A stretch of DNA of 64,000 bases from Aquilaria yunnanensis (GCA_039654915.1 CM077593.1:75310501-75374500), one strand, 5' to 3'; shown: positions 1-10,643, counted from the stretch's first letter. Numbers and translations: made by a program. Notes: generated from the letters alone by a model not told the origin.

Positions 1-76
1 CCTCAATAAAATATCATGACTCAATTTGCAAAAATACAATCATCTCATGATTGGCTTTTTGGGCACAACACTAACA
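1..76 (-). repeat. copia 3' LTR, partial (window edge)
   Basis: The plus-strand sequence ends ...AACACTAACA at 76, the same terminus as the complete LTRs ending at 35,762 and 45,823. On the element's strand this is the LTR start TGTTAGTGTTG. Only 76 of roughly 1,410 bp lie in the window. Confidence 0.88.
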
Positions 77-3000
77 ATCTCCCACTTGCACTAAAAGCCA
101 ATCATCCATGTATCTAATACCGATGGATCTAGAATGGCTATCATGCTTCTGCTGCGTAAGGGGCTTTGTCAGTGGATCAGCAATGTTGCTGTCTGTCGAA
201 GTCCTGCATATCCTTACATCACCCCTCTCGATGATCTCCCTGATGAGATGATAGCGTCGGAGTATGTGTTTGGATCGCTGGTGAGATCGAGGTTCCTTAG
301 CCTGTGCGATTGCTCCATTATTGTCACAATAGAGCTCTATCGGGTCAACAATGCTTGGAACCACTCCAAGTTCAATGATGAACTTCTTGATCCAAACTGC
401 CTCCTTCGTAGCATCAGAGGCGGCAATGTACTCAGATTCTGTTGTAGAGTCAGCTACTGTCTCTTGCTTTGAACTCTTCCAGCTTACAGCACCACCACCA
501 ATACAAAACACATAACCAGATTGCGATCTAAAATCATCCTTATCGGATTGGAAGCTTGCATCGGTGTAACCCCTTACAACGAGCTGATCTTCACCTCCAA
601 AGACCAAGAATGCATCCTTAGTCCTTCGTAAGTACTTAAGGATGTTCTTAACAGCTGTCCAGTGACTTTCACCGGGGTTCGATTGGTACCTACTCGTCAT
701 GCTTAAAGCATATGAGACATCGGGATGAGTACATATCATGGCATACATGATAGATCCAATTGCTGAGGCATATGGAATCTTACTCATGCGCTCTCTCTCC
801 TCGGTTGTACTCGGACACTGAGATCTAGAAAGAGTGATACCATGTGACATGGGCAAGAATCCTTTCTTGGAATCTTGCATGCTAAACCTCTTTAGCACCT
901 TGTCAATATATGTACTTTGACTTAGGCCAAGAAGCTTTCTAGATCTATCTCTATAGATCCTGATGCCTAACACATAGGCTGCTTCACCCAAGTCCTTCAT
1001 AGAGAAACATTTCCCTAGCCAAGTCTTCACAGACTGTAGCTCAGGAATGTCATTCCCGATGAGTAGTATGTCATCTACATACAACACCAAGAAGACAATA
1101 GCGCTCCCACTAACCTTCTTGTAGACACAAGGTTCATCTTCATTTTTGATAAAACCAAACTCTTTGATTGCATCATCAAAACGAAGATTCCAACTTCGAG
1201 AAGCTTGCTTCAGTCCATAAATGGACCTTTGTAATTTGCACACTTTATTGGCATTCCCAGGAGTGACAAAACCCTCAGGTTGTGTCATGTACACATCCTC
1301 AAGTAGCTTTCCATTTAGGAATGCAGTTTTGACATCCATTTGCCATATCTCATAATCATAGTGTGCAGCAATAGCAAACAAAATTCAGATGGATTTAAGC
1401 ATAGCAACTGGTGAAAAAGTTTCATCATAGTCAATACCATGAATTTGCTTGAAACCTTTTGCAACCAATCTTCCCTTAAAGGTAATCACATTACCATCCA
1501 TGTCAGTTTTCTTCTTGAAAACCCATTTGCACCCTATAGGTTTTACCCCTTCAGGTGGGTCAACCAAAGTCCATACTTGGTTTTCATACATGGATTCCAT
1601 CTCGGATTTCATGGCCATTAGCCACTTCTCAGAGTCAGGCCCCGACATAGCTTGTTGGTAGGTTGTGGGCTCATCTTGATCCATGACCATCACATCACCG
1701 GTGTGAGTCACGAGAAATCCATATCTCTCGGGCTCACGCCGAATCCTACCAGTCCTACGTGGGCTTTGTGCTACAGGAACAGACTCTTGAACCACAACAT
1801 CTTGTGGTGTCTGTTCAGGTTCCATTTCAGGTTCGATGTCTTCTTGTTGTTCTTGAATTTCTTCAAGTTCTACTTTCCTCCCACTAGTTCCTTTAGAGAT
1901 AAACTCTTTCTCCAAAAAGACACCAGTTCGAGCAACAAACACTTTTTGCTCAGAGGGATTGTAGAAATAGTAACCATTTGTTTCTTTGGGATACCCAACA
2001 AAAAGACATTTTTGAGATTTGGGCCCTAGTTTGTGAGAGGATTGACGTTTTACATAAGCATCACAGCCCCAAATCTTCATAAAAGACAAATTAGGACGCC
2101 TCCCACTCCATATCTCATATGGTGTCTTTTGAACCGATTTAGATGGAACTCGGTTTAGTGTAAAAGCGGCTGTCTCTAGAGCATGTCCCCAAAAGGAGTT
2201 TGGAAGGTCAGCTTGACTCATCATGGAGCGAACCATGTCTAACAGAGTTCGATTTCTCCTTTCAGAAACACCATTCCATTGAGGTGTACCTGGTGGAGTG
2301 AGTTGTGATACTATACCACACTCCTTCAGATAGTCAAGGAATTCTCGATCCAAGTACTCTCCACCTCGATCTGATCGAAGCACTTTGATACTCTTCCCGA
2401 GTTGATTCTCTACTTCATTCTTGAATTCTTTGAACTTTTCAAAGGATTCTGACTTGTGTCTCATAAGATACACATAGCCATATCTGCTGAAGTCATCAGT
2501 GAAAGTAATGAAGTATTGGGAACCTCCTCTAGCTTGTGTAGACATAGGGCCACATACATCACTATGTATGAGTCCTAGTAAGACATTAGCCCTTTCACTT
2601 TGCCCTGTGAATGGGGCTTTGGTCATCTTGCCCAACAAACATGACTCACATGTCTCATATGATTCAAAATCAAATGAGTCCAAGAGTCCATCCTTATGGA
2701 GCTTGGATATGCGGGTCTCATTTATATGGCCCAAGCGACAGTGCCAGAGATAGGTCAAGTTTGAATCATTTAATCTGACCTTCTTGGTATTCACATTATA
2801 GATTGGATCTTCAAGGTCTAGAACATACAACCCATTGCTAAGTTGAGCACAACCATAAAAGATTTCATTCAAATAAATAGAACAACATTTGTCCTTTATT
2901 ATAAATGAAAAACCTTTCTTGTCCAAACAAGAAACAGAAATCAAATTTCTACTAATAGTAGGCACAAAGTAGCAGTTGTCTAATTCTAAAACTAATCCAC

Positions 3001-4042
3001 TAGGTAAAGTGAGAACATAAGTCCCTACGGCTAAGGCAGCAACCCTTGCTCCATTTCCAACACGTAGGTCCACTTCACCTCGGGCCAATCTTCTACTTCT
3101 ACTTAGATCCTGCACATTTGCACAAATGTGAGATCCACATCCAGTATCCAATACCCAAGATGAGGAAGTAGAAAAGTTAGCCTCTATAACAAAAATACCT
3201 GAAGTGGAAGTCTTACTTCCCTTTTCCTTAGCAAGTTCTTCAAGATAGAGCTTGCAGTTGCGCTTCCAGTGTCCAAGTTGCTTACAATGGAAGCACTCCC
3301 CTTCCTTTGCCACACCACCCTTTGGTTTCAGTGCAGCTGAAGAAGAACTAGCATTGGACTTTCCATTAGCTTTATCCTTCTTCTTGTTGGCTTTTCCTTT
3401 TCCCTTGCCCTTTTGAACCATCAAAATGGGCTTAGCCTTCTTAAGGTTTTGCTCAGCAGTTCTCAACATGTTGAGCAATTCAGGAAGGGACTTGTCTAGG
3501 TCGTTCATGTTATAGTTCATGACGAACTGACTGTAGCTTTCAGGCAACGATTGCAAGACTACATCGATAGCCAACTCTTTCTGAAGAGCAAATCCCAAAT
3601 TCTCAAGATTCTCAATGTACCCAATCATCTTGAGCACATGAGGACCCACGGGACTTCCCTCAGACATCTTGCACTGAAACAATGCCTTAGAGGTCTCAAA
3701 CCTCTCATGCCTAGTTTGCTCTTGGAAAAGCATTTTGAGATGTTCGATCATATCGAACGCCCCCATGTTCTCATGTTGCTTCTGAAGCTCAGATTCCATG
3801 GTAATAAGCATGAGGCATGCAACATCCAAAGCATCATCAGAATGCCTCTTGTGAGCATCCCTTTCAGCTCTTGGAGCAGTGGCAGCAGGCTCATTCGGAA
3901 TGGGCTGCTCTAGGACATATGCCTTTCTCTCTTGTTTGAGGACTATCCTCAAGTTTCGGTACCATTTGAGAAAGTTGGTCCCATTAAGTTTTTCCTTCTC
4001 AAGGATCGATCGCAACGAAAGTGTCGATGTGTTTTGTGCCAT
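71..4042 (-). pseudogene. copia gag-pol polyprotein with one in-frame stop
   Basis: One frame runs from ATG 4042 to TAG at 71-73 (about 1,323 codons, usual for a copia polyprotein), broken only by a TGA at 1385-1387. In order: gag with a CX2CX4HX4C knuckle (CFHCKQLGHWKRNC, near residue 255); aspartic protease (LDTGCGSH, near 299); integrase HHCC finger (HCRLGH ... CESCLLGK) and catalytic core (HSDVCGP, SDRGGEY, NGVSERRN); RT (KWVFKKK, then YVDDILL near residue 987); RNase H (TESEY, DNNGAI). The TGA falls just after the RT motif MLKSI, and copy 2 has an arginine codon there, so it looks like a recent CpG transition. The last codons run 6 bp into the LTR. Without the stop it would be coding-competent; with it, RT and RNase H are lost unless read through. 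Confidence 0.92.
77..88 (-). other. polypurine tract of copia copy 1
   Basis: Minus strand reads GCAAGTGGGAGAT directly before the LTR start TGTTAG, the expected place for the plus-strand primer. The same tract, slightly changed, is at 29,029-29,040 in copy 2. Confidence 0.75.
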
Positions 4043-5105
4043 GGTTATCTACAACAGTAAATATGCAGTGTAAGAGTCATGTATTTTAATTCATTTAATA
4101 AGGTCTTTTATTAAACGATACTCCCACTATTTCCCTCAAAATAATAACCCTCGATATTATTTCGGAACACCTCGGCGCTAAGGTATTCTAGTGGGCCAAG
4201 ATCCATATTTGAACTCAACCTGAGTCAGCTTTGGCTTTTCTCTCAAGTTATAGCTATTTAGGTAGGCAACTCCTTGCCAATTGCATCTTATGCAACTCTT
4301 GGATAGTTGGGTGAACAACACTTGTCCAAGCTCATCTCATGAACTTAAGCCCAACTCTATGCCTCTAAGTCCCTAATCCTATTAGGATGACTTAGTTAAG
4401 TCAAACCCAAAGTTAGCAGTTTGGATATCACTATTATCCCATCGCGCCTTACCAAGATGAACATAGGTACTTTGCTTTGGCAAACCCACTTAATGTTGAT
4501 CAAAGTCTTGACGAGTGCCAACATTTGGAAGGCATCACATTTAATGACTTAATATTTATTTGAGGGATTTTATCTTTTGATCTCACCAATTTGTTATCTC
4601 CGGTTGTTTTATACATGCATCACATACAAATATAAAACATGCATCTCATGCTTACAAGAAATAAACGTGACATGGTTATAGCCCAAACTATGCGATATTC
4701 TCAAGCCAATGAGAATATCATAAAAGCCTAAGAAAAGAAAAGAGTCTTTACAAGCTCCTTCTCTTCCTTTCTTGGCTGCCCTTTTGTTGTCACCTCCTTG
4801 GACATACCTCCTTGCATGAGCCCATAATGCACCATTACATCAATAATAGAAACCTCGAGTTACATTCGAGGGGAGTAAGGTGAGAAGAGAATGTACAATG
4901 AGAGTGATAAGAAAAGGCACGACTCGCAGGCCGTATTTACAAGTACAACCAATCAAGGGCTATAACCATGCACCATGCTTCAAACACTAATCAGCATATC
5001 ATGTCAAATCTCATTCAACAAAGATGTATGCCAATTTTCGCGTGTTGATTAACCAGTTTTTATTTATGTGGCGCTTCGCATACGGCGGTCCCGCTGGCCG
5101 GTCAG
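4043..5105 (-). other. copia untranslated leader (partial)
   Basis: About 1.06 kb upstream of gag with no long ORF. It aligns by eye throughout with the leader of copy 2 (32,931 to about 34,000), including the stretch before the break where copy 2 continues to its primer-binding site. No gene is visible. Confidence 0.8.
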
Positions 5106-5118
5106 CGGGCGGTGGTTC

Positions 5119-5799
5119 CTAGGGTTTTTGGACTCTGTATGCCATCTGATAGTGCAAGGTAGATGCCAGAGTAGTAGAGATTTGTTCTGCACCAGTTATC
5201 TGAATTTGGATCTTCAAGGCTGATAGGAGATGTGGATCTTGAAGAGCCATACAGAAATTGGGGAAGAACGTCATAAGGATTGTACCAGCATTGAGAGTGG
5301 TCTCGACAGTACCAATACAGGCATGCTTGTACTTTTTGTAGCAAGAATCAAGCAAGGCGAGACGGGCTGTGACTGGCAATCCTTTTCTCCCATGATAGGT
5401 AAGAGCAAGGCGAACAGCACCAAAATGGAGATGGGTGTATCCTTCAACTGTCCATTGGCGAGGAAAGTGAGGGGGGATCTCCAGTGTGACATACTGTTCT
5501 TTGGATGTTGCAGGAAGGGTATGTTGATCAAACTTCGTAGCTTGGACATACTCCTTTACATGCTTCCGAGTAGGGGAAACAATATTCTTTACAGTACGGG
5601 TAATAGAATGGGAAGGTTTGGTAAAAGCTTTATAGGGGTTAACGAGGGGAAGATCGGTAAGAGGGATCTTCTCGTCATCTGAAAGGTACTTAAATTCACA
5701 GAGAGAATCCAAGTGAGAAGAAGAGGTAGATCTAAAAGAGGTAGTATGAGATAACATAGGGGTAGAGGTTCCTGACATTTCTGGGTAGATCTGGGTCAA
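5119..5799 (-). pseudogene. caulimovirid movement protein, N-terminal part of ORF1
   Basis: 226 codons from an ATG 52 nt downstream of the tRNA-Met primer site. The first 80 residues are Ser/Thr-rich; residues about 100-200 look like the 30K movement-protein core (LEIPPHFP, VEGYTHLHFGAVRLAL, TVETTLNAGTILMTFFPNF). This family enlarges plasmodesmata for cell-to-cell spread. The frame ends at a stop a few bases before copia leader begins, so the C-terminal part of the domain and the link to the capsid are absent. The start was chosen because it is the first ATG after the primer site; a second in-frame ATG lies seven codons on. Confidence 0.82.
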
Positions 5800-5850
5800 G
5801 GGATCAGCAAGAAATTCTTAATAACTCAACTCGTATAATAAAATAGAACA

Positions 5851-5868
5851 ACCTTGGCTCTGATACCA
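5851..5868 (-). other. tRNA-Met(i) primer-binding site of the caulimovirid
   Basis: Minus strand reads TGGTATCAGAGCCAAGGT, complementary to the 3' end of plant initiator tRNA-Met. This is the minus-strand DNA primer site of Caulimoviridae and marks the conventional genome origin. It sits just upstream of ORF1, as expected. Confidence 0.9.
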
Positions 5869-5952
5869 AATGGGTTCCGAGGTAGCCCAGTAACTAATCT
5901 TTCTTAAAATCTTTTGAAAACAAGGTTTAATCCTGGTATGTGGCATTATTAT

Positions 5953-6213
5953 TCAGCCAGACCCTCTATAGAGATTTTCGAAGAATTTCTCTATGGTACG
6001 TTTTACCATGACACGAGACAGTTTCCAGCCCAATATACCAAGGATAAGTAGAACTGCAAAAAACGCAGGATTCTGGAAATCAACAGGAAAGATTAACTGT
6101 GATATAGTCCAAGAACACACAATGAACTCATAAGCTCTAGCCAACTTTTCCATAAGCATCAGGCCCCGAGCACCAGAGTTCCAGGAGGCATTCTCCAGGA
6201 TTTTTCCACACAA
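5953..6213 (-). CDS. small ORF in viral leader with one membrane segment
   Basis: 86 codons, ATG to stop, between the viral promoter and the primer site. The middle holds a hydrophobic run (FFAVLLILGILGW) followed by a basic stretch, as in a single-pass membrane protein. I know no caulimovirid family it belongs to. Leaders of these viruses often contain short upstream ORFs bypassed by ribosome shunting, so it may be only such an ORF. Confidence 0.3.
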   Translation of the reverse strand: MCGKILENASWNSGARGLMLMEKLARAYEFIVCSWTISQLIFPVDFQNPAFFAVLLILGILGWKLSRVMVKRTIEKFFENLYRGSG

Positions 6214-6354
6214 ATAAATCTTTTCTGAAGATCATTTGAAAAACCTTTTAAAAACATATTTGAAAAACACGTTACTGGATTATCCGGACATATCACCAGG
6301 GATCGAGACCGGTAGATTACAACAATTATGATTGAAGGCGGAGGACGACTTGAA

Positions 6355-6463
6355 GAGAGGATCCACAGAGTGGCAACTCCTAAGTCATCATTTGCCTTCA
6401 AGCTTAATTATTATAAGCTTGAAGATGATCTAAACCTGAGAGGATCCACGAAAGTGGCAACTC
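6355..6463 (-). repeat. leader hairpin flanked by direct repeats
   Basis: A perfect 11-bp inverted repeat (CTTCAAGCTTA, 6396-6406, and its complement 6414-6424) with a 7-nt loop lies between two direct copies of a 25-26-bp motif (GAGAGGATCCAC...TGGCAACTC at 6355-6379 and 6438-6463). The stem may extend outward imperfectly. It lies in the pregenomic RNA leader, where caulimovirids keep a structured element used for ribosome shunting and packaging; that role is inferred from position. Confidence 0.55.
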
Positions 6464-6610
6464 AGATTATCGGACAGAGTTGAGAAAGTAAGAACTTCTG
6501 CCTCACCCTTTAGCCAGAGTTTTCTAGTGAGAGAATGAGAACATAGAGAGGAAGATAAGAAAGGAGTTCTATATTAGCTCCGAGATATCTTACAAGAGAA
6601 ACAAGGCCTC

Positions 6611-6658
6611 CTTATATAAGCGGAGGAAGGAGGAAGCAAACAAACTTAGTGACGTAAG
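6611..6658 (-). promoter_or_regulatory. 35S-like pregenomic RNA promoter
   Basis: A TATA box (TATATAAG, in 6611-6620) stands about 30 bp downstream (minus strand) of a TGACG element (plus strand TGACGTAAG, 6650-6658). TGACG is the core of as-1-type elements bound by TGA bZIP factors, and the TATA-plus-TGACG pairing at this spacing is the layout of pararetroviral promoters. It is correctly placed between ORF2 and the leader. Confidence 0.65.
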
Positions 6659-6773
6659 GGCTTACTTCTAAAACTAATAATGCTAGACCGGAAGTGATAG
6701 GCCACTAACCGAAATCTTATTATTACAAGCACTAATATGCCAGCTGTTATAGTACAGTGCCAGCTGGAAAACA

Positions 6774-7964
6774 CTAGTTCCATTTTTTGTTGTCTCTGAA
6801 GGCAGGCTCTGGAAAAGCATATGGGTCCAGGGGCCAGTTGTGGTTTGAATCTTTAGAGTCACTTTGGGTCTGTCTTTCGCTCCAAAAATATGGGTCATCG
6901 ATACGCGGGTCATCCATTGACGGGTCATCTGGATCTGGTCCATTGAGACGCTTCCAGTGAATGCAAATGAATCCGCAACCACAGTCAGGCATGATAAGGT
7001 GTTCGCTTGTCTGGGTCAACGGAAAATCTTCGTCTTCTTCTTCAATGGTCAGTGGTGAAGAGGGAGTTGGAGCAGGGCAGTTGATCTGGTTGATAGCCTT
7101 TTGTGTGGCTATGGCTCTTTCTCGGCATTCTTTGTGACGGCGAAGTCTCTGAAGATCATCAAAAGACTGGAGAGCTTCATGGATCATTTCTTGATAGTCC
7201 ATTGGATAAGATGGCCATTCAGGAGAGTCATGGGGCCAGAGCTCCATAGAGAACACAGTGTGGTTGTATCGATAAGCTTCCCGCATAAAGGCACGGTATT
7301 CAGAATGTCGTTGCCATGGAACTTGGGCTAGGTTGAAGTCTAGGTTCTTATAATGAAAATAGGAGGGAGAAGGGATAAATTTAAGGCCAGAGAAAGACTT
7401 GGTAAAGGTGATAGGCCTATGGAAGAAATAGATAACATGGCTAACCCCATAATTCATACAGGAGTTAGCAGGAGAAATATTATTTAACTGATAGCCTATT
7501 CGGCGGTCTGGGATAGCAGGGTTGAGGGCTTTGTAGGATTTATGAAGGTGGTCAATCCATGTGCATATTGGATCAAACCAGGAGAGGAAAACAGAGAGGT
7601 CAGAAGAGAAATCAGAATGGAAATTTGTGGAATAGGAGAGAAGCTGGTGGAGTTCTGAAATATTAAAAATAATACTTATGGTATGAACAGAGCATAGGTA
7701 CCAGAAAAAGCAGAGGGCTAATGGAGGGAAGGTGAAGACATCAGGGATGGAGAAGAGATGAGCAAAAGGAAACTGGGGATGAATCCCGACAGGTTTAACA
7801 GGACAGTCATCGAAACCATACCTCTCAATGAGGGAGACATGATAGTGGAAGACTCGGTGTCTCTGGGTGAAGGTGAAGGACTGATGCTCATATCTTTCAA
7901 CATCAACCGGGAGATTCTCATCCTTGTTAAAAACTGGGGGACTGGAAGAGGAGGAAGAGGCCAT
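6774..7964 (-). CDS. caulimovirid ORF2, unknown function
   Basis: 396 uninterrupted codons. The ATG (7964-7962) lies one base after the TGA of ORF1 (7968-7966), a spacing that suits termination-reinitiation. The N-terminus is a Ser run; the middle is aromatic-rich (many F, Y, W, H); residues near 250-290 look helical and charged; a Cys cluster (CGCGFIC) lies near residue 326, followed by an acidic Asp/Pro stretch. I recognise no domain. Position and size match the second ORF of florendovirus-like elements, whose function is unknown to me. That it has stayed open while ORF1 has acquired a stop may be chance. Confidence 0.6.
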   Translation of the reverse strand: MASSSSSSPPVFNKDENLPVDVERYEHQSFTFTQRHRVFHYHVSLIERYGFDDCPVKPVGIHPQFPFAHLFSIPDVFTFPPLALCFFWYLCSVHTISIIFNISELHQLLSYSTNFHSDFSSDLSVFLSWFDPICTWIDHLHKSYKALNPAIPDRRIGYQLNNISPANSCMNYGVSHVIYFFHRPITFTKSFSGLKFIPSPSYFHYKNLDFNLAQVPWQRHSEYRAFMREAYRYNHTVFSMELWPHDSPEWPSYPMDYQEMIHEALQSFDDLQRLRRHKECRERAIATQKAINQINCPAPTPSSPLTIEEEDEDFPLTQTSEHLIMPDCGCGFICIHWKRLNGPDPDDPSMDDPRIDDPYFWSERQTQSDSKDSNHNWPLDPYAFPEPAFRDNKKWN

Positions 7965-7965
7965 C

Positions 7966-10643
7966 TCAGTTTTTTGGTTTTGGAGGCTTTGGAGGTTTGA
8001 GGAAGGATTTTGAAGGTCTGCTCAGGATATCGGCAAGAGTGTTGGAGGTGCCCTTTATATGCTTGACGTCGAAGCTGAAGCGGATGAACCATTGTTGCCA
8101 GCGAAGCAGCAGATAATTAGGAAGTTGTTTCTGCCTATAGTTCAGCATACGAAGGAATGCTGACATGTCCATCTCGACAAGGAAATGGTGACCAATGAGG
8201 TGGAACTGAAACTTCTCAATCCCACGTTTAACGGCCAAGATTTCTTTGTAGCTGGAGTGGTAGTGCTTTTCTGACTCTTTGAATTCTCCACTATTGTAGC
8301 AACACACATGTCGAACACCATTAATTTCTTCAAGGAGGACCGCTCCCCAATATTCGTCTGAGGCGTCCGTCTGGAGTATCCTTTTTCCTTTGTCGGGAAT
8401 CTTGAGCGGTGGCAGGTTCTGAACCACTTCTTTAAGTTTGAGGATAGCTCGTCGGTGCAGGTCGGACCAGGGCGGAGAGGTCTTTCTGAGGTACACGTGT
8501 AAAGGATGGAGAATGGAAGACAGCTTCGGGATGAACTCGTGGATATAGTTGACAAGGCCGAGAATTTGTTGGACTTGTCGTCTCGTGAGATGATCATCCG
8601 GGAAGTTCATGATCTTGGTAGCAATGTGCGGCTGAGGATGGTACTTGCTATCTTCGATCTGGACTCCAAGGAATTCAATGGAAGTCTGACCAAGGACCAT
8701 CTTGCTTTGGGAGAGCATTACTCCATTTTCTTTAACAATCTGGGCAAACTGAGCTAATAACTTCAAATGGGCACCTGTACAAAGGGAAAACAATAAAATA
8801 TCATCAATATAAACAAGGGCCGACTGCAGTATCGGCTCGAAGATTCAGATCATGGCCTTCTGGAACAATGAGGGTGTCGTCTTTAGACCGAAAGGAAGCA
8901 CCGTCCATTGGTAATGGTGGTCTGGGATGCAGAAGGCAGTTTTGTATTTGTCTGGAGGAGAGATTGACAATTGCCAGAAGCCAGACTTAAGGTCAAACTT
9001 GGAGAAGACCTTGGCATTCATCAGGTTGGCGAAGAGAGTGTTTTTCCGTGGTAACGGAAACTTGACGTCAGCAATGAACTCATTCAGGGGCTTGTAGTCA
9101 ATAACAAGCCTGGGCTTCTTTCTTTTTTGTTCTGAATGCTTGTTGATGTAGAAGGCCTGGCAGGCCCACGAAGAGGTTGTGGGCTCAATGAGGTTTTGGG
9201 CCTTGAGCTCTTGCAGCTCTTGGATCGCCATCTTTTTCTCCTCTGTGCTCATTCCCAAATGGGTAGCCTTTGTTGGGTTGACATCCTCATTCTTCTTGAA
9301 TGGAATTTCGATGAAGAACTTGGGATTCTTCCAAAGGGGAAGAGGATGCTTCTGTTCGAGCTCAGCATGTGACTCAGCACAAGATTGCTGGATGAGAGCT
9401 TGCATGATTGTGCCGTACACTAGGTCACTTTCAGATTGTATCTGACTTGCTGGGAGAGCTTCTCCTTCAGTTGAGTAAAGTCTTGGAGTTGTTGTCCATG
9501 GAAGGAAAAACTTATGTAGCTGCAGACCTTTATCAGTCCATTTGTGAACTGATATCTTCTTGATAATGTCGAAACCAAGGATCATATCTCTGCCATGGTT
9601 ATAACCAAATACAGTAGTAACTACGTACTTTGTAGGAGAGAACTTGATCCGAATTGGCTTACTTATCTTGGTGACATAGAAGACACCATTTGCAGCTCGG
9701 AATCTTTCATTGCAAGGTCGCCACATTCTGTCTGGAAGGAGAGAAGGGTTGACAATGGTGTTTGTGGCACCAGTATCAAACAGAGCAATCACCGGGATTG
9801 GTTTTGCATACTTATCCAGGAGAATGTTGATTTTGGCTTGGGGTATGATTTGAGCAGCAAAGAGAGAGGACTGCATCGGGGAGATCTGTACTGTGTAGAT
9901 TGAAGCTTTCTCTGGATCAGAATCTGACTCTGAGGAGTAGGCTTCAATAGCAAAGAGGCTAGACGCCTCATCTTCTGTTTCCGAGAAAATGGACTCCATG
10001 TCGTCATTGGAAAGATCAGCTCCAGTGACCTGGGAAATGGTGTGCGCCATTTTCTTCTTTGACTTGTTGTTCTTCTTAGGACAGTCTTTGGCAAAGTGTC
10101 CTGGTTGTCGGCAAATGAAATAGCGTTTGAATTTGCCGCTATTCTTTTTGTACCGGAAGAATCTTTTCTTCTTCCTTCTGAATCGTCGAGGGCGATCAGG
10201 AGAATAGATTCTCCGTCTGTGGTGCTTCTTTCGAGGAGTATTGCAGTTGCAAGCACCTTTGTCTTTGCACTTGATTGTTAACTCAGGTTGCTGACAGGCT
10301 TTATCAAACAGGCTCTGGGACTGGTTGAAATCCTTGAAGAAGGAGTGAGTATTGCACAGCTTCCTGAGGGCCATCATAAGGACTTGGTGGAGTTTTCCAA
10401 AAGAATAATCTTTAAGAGCAAGTCCACTCTGCTGTATGATGCGAAGAGCTTCCTGGCCAATTGTTTCTGGCGCAGAATTTAAGTATGCCTGCTTCAGGTT
10501 GTTGTCTGCTTCATAGCCGGTGCAGATAAGATAGAAGCGTCTGAGCATACTTTCATAGTGCTTCTCAAGATCTTTTCGGTTGTATGAGCAGCACTTCATT
10601 TTGAAGAATTCTTCTCTTGCTATATCCAGAAGACCGGTGAAAC
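7966..10643 (-). pseudogene. caulimovirid ORF1: capsid C-part, protease, RT, RNase H
   Basis: One frame from the MULE1 junction (10,643) to TGA at 7966-7968, broken by a TGA at 8845-8847. In order: capsid segment; a basic Arg/Lys tract; a nucleic-acid knuckle (CRQPGHFAKDC) whose first cysteine is replaced by Tyr; an acidic linker; aspartic protease (LFDTGAT, near residue 290 of the segment); RT (LVIDYKPLN, FSKFDLKSGFWQ, LPFGL, then YIDD at 8800-8811, just after the stop); RNase H (TDASDEYWGAVL, SGEF, ADILSR). The protein would process the polyprotein and copy pregenomic RNA to DNA. The capsid N-terminal part is absent: upstream viral sequence resumes after MULE1 for only about a dozen codons before another stop. 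Confidence 0.88.

Larger units (their letters stand above)
1..5105 (-). mobile_element. Ty1/copia retrotransposon, copy 1, truncated
   Basis: On the minus strand this reads: leader (5105-4043), gag-pol (4042-71), polypurine tract and the start of the 3' LTR (76-1), which leaves the window at its left edge. The internal region is collinear with the complete copy at 27,612-35,762, which gave the boundaries. Similarity to that copy stops near 5105, inside the leader; the last part of the leader, the primer site and the 5' LTR are missing and endogenous pararetrovirus sequence follows. I found no continuation of the leader on the far side of the viral block, so this is truncation rather than simple interruption. 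CpG sites in the leader are better kept than in copy 2, suggesting a younger or less deaminated copy. Confidence 0.9.
5106..10643 (-). mobile_element. endogenous caulimovirid (pararetrovirus) fragment, permuted
   Basis: Minus-strand order is capsid C-part, protease, RT, RNase H (10,643-7966), ORF2 (7964-6774), intergenic promoter and leader (6773-5800), movement protein (5799-5119). In a linear map of such viruses the movement protein precedes the capsid in ORF1, so this is a circular genome opened between the two. The stretch from mid-movement-protein to mid-capsid is missing. About 50 more viral bases follow MULE1 (16,138 to about 16,190), because MULE1's target duplication lies in viral sequence. 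A polyprotein plus a separate ORF2 fits florendovirus-like endogenous elements best, but the genus is inferred. It carries a stop in RT and both ends of ORF1 are lost, so it is a relic. Confidence 0.88.

Noticed and set aside
5230..5682. 150-codon plus-strand ORF
   Set aside because: It is the antisense shadow of the caulimovirid movement-protein frame.
5106..10643. Replication-competent endogenous virus
   Set aside because: A stop before the RT active site, loss of the movement-protein end and capsid start, and the MULE insertion rule it out for this copy.
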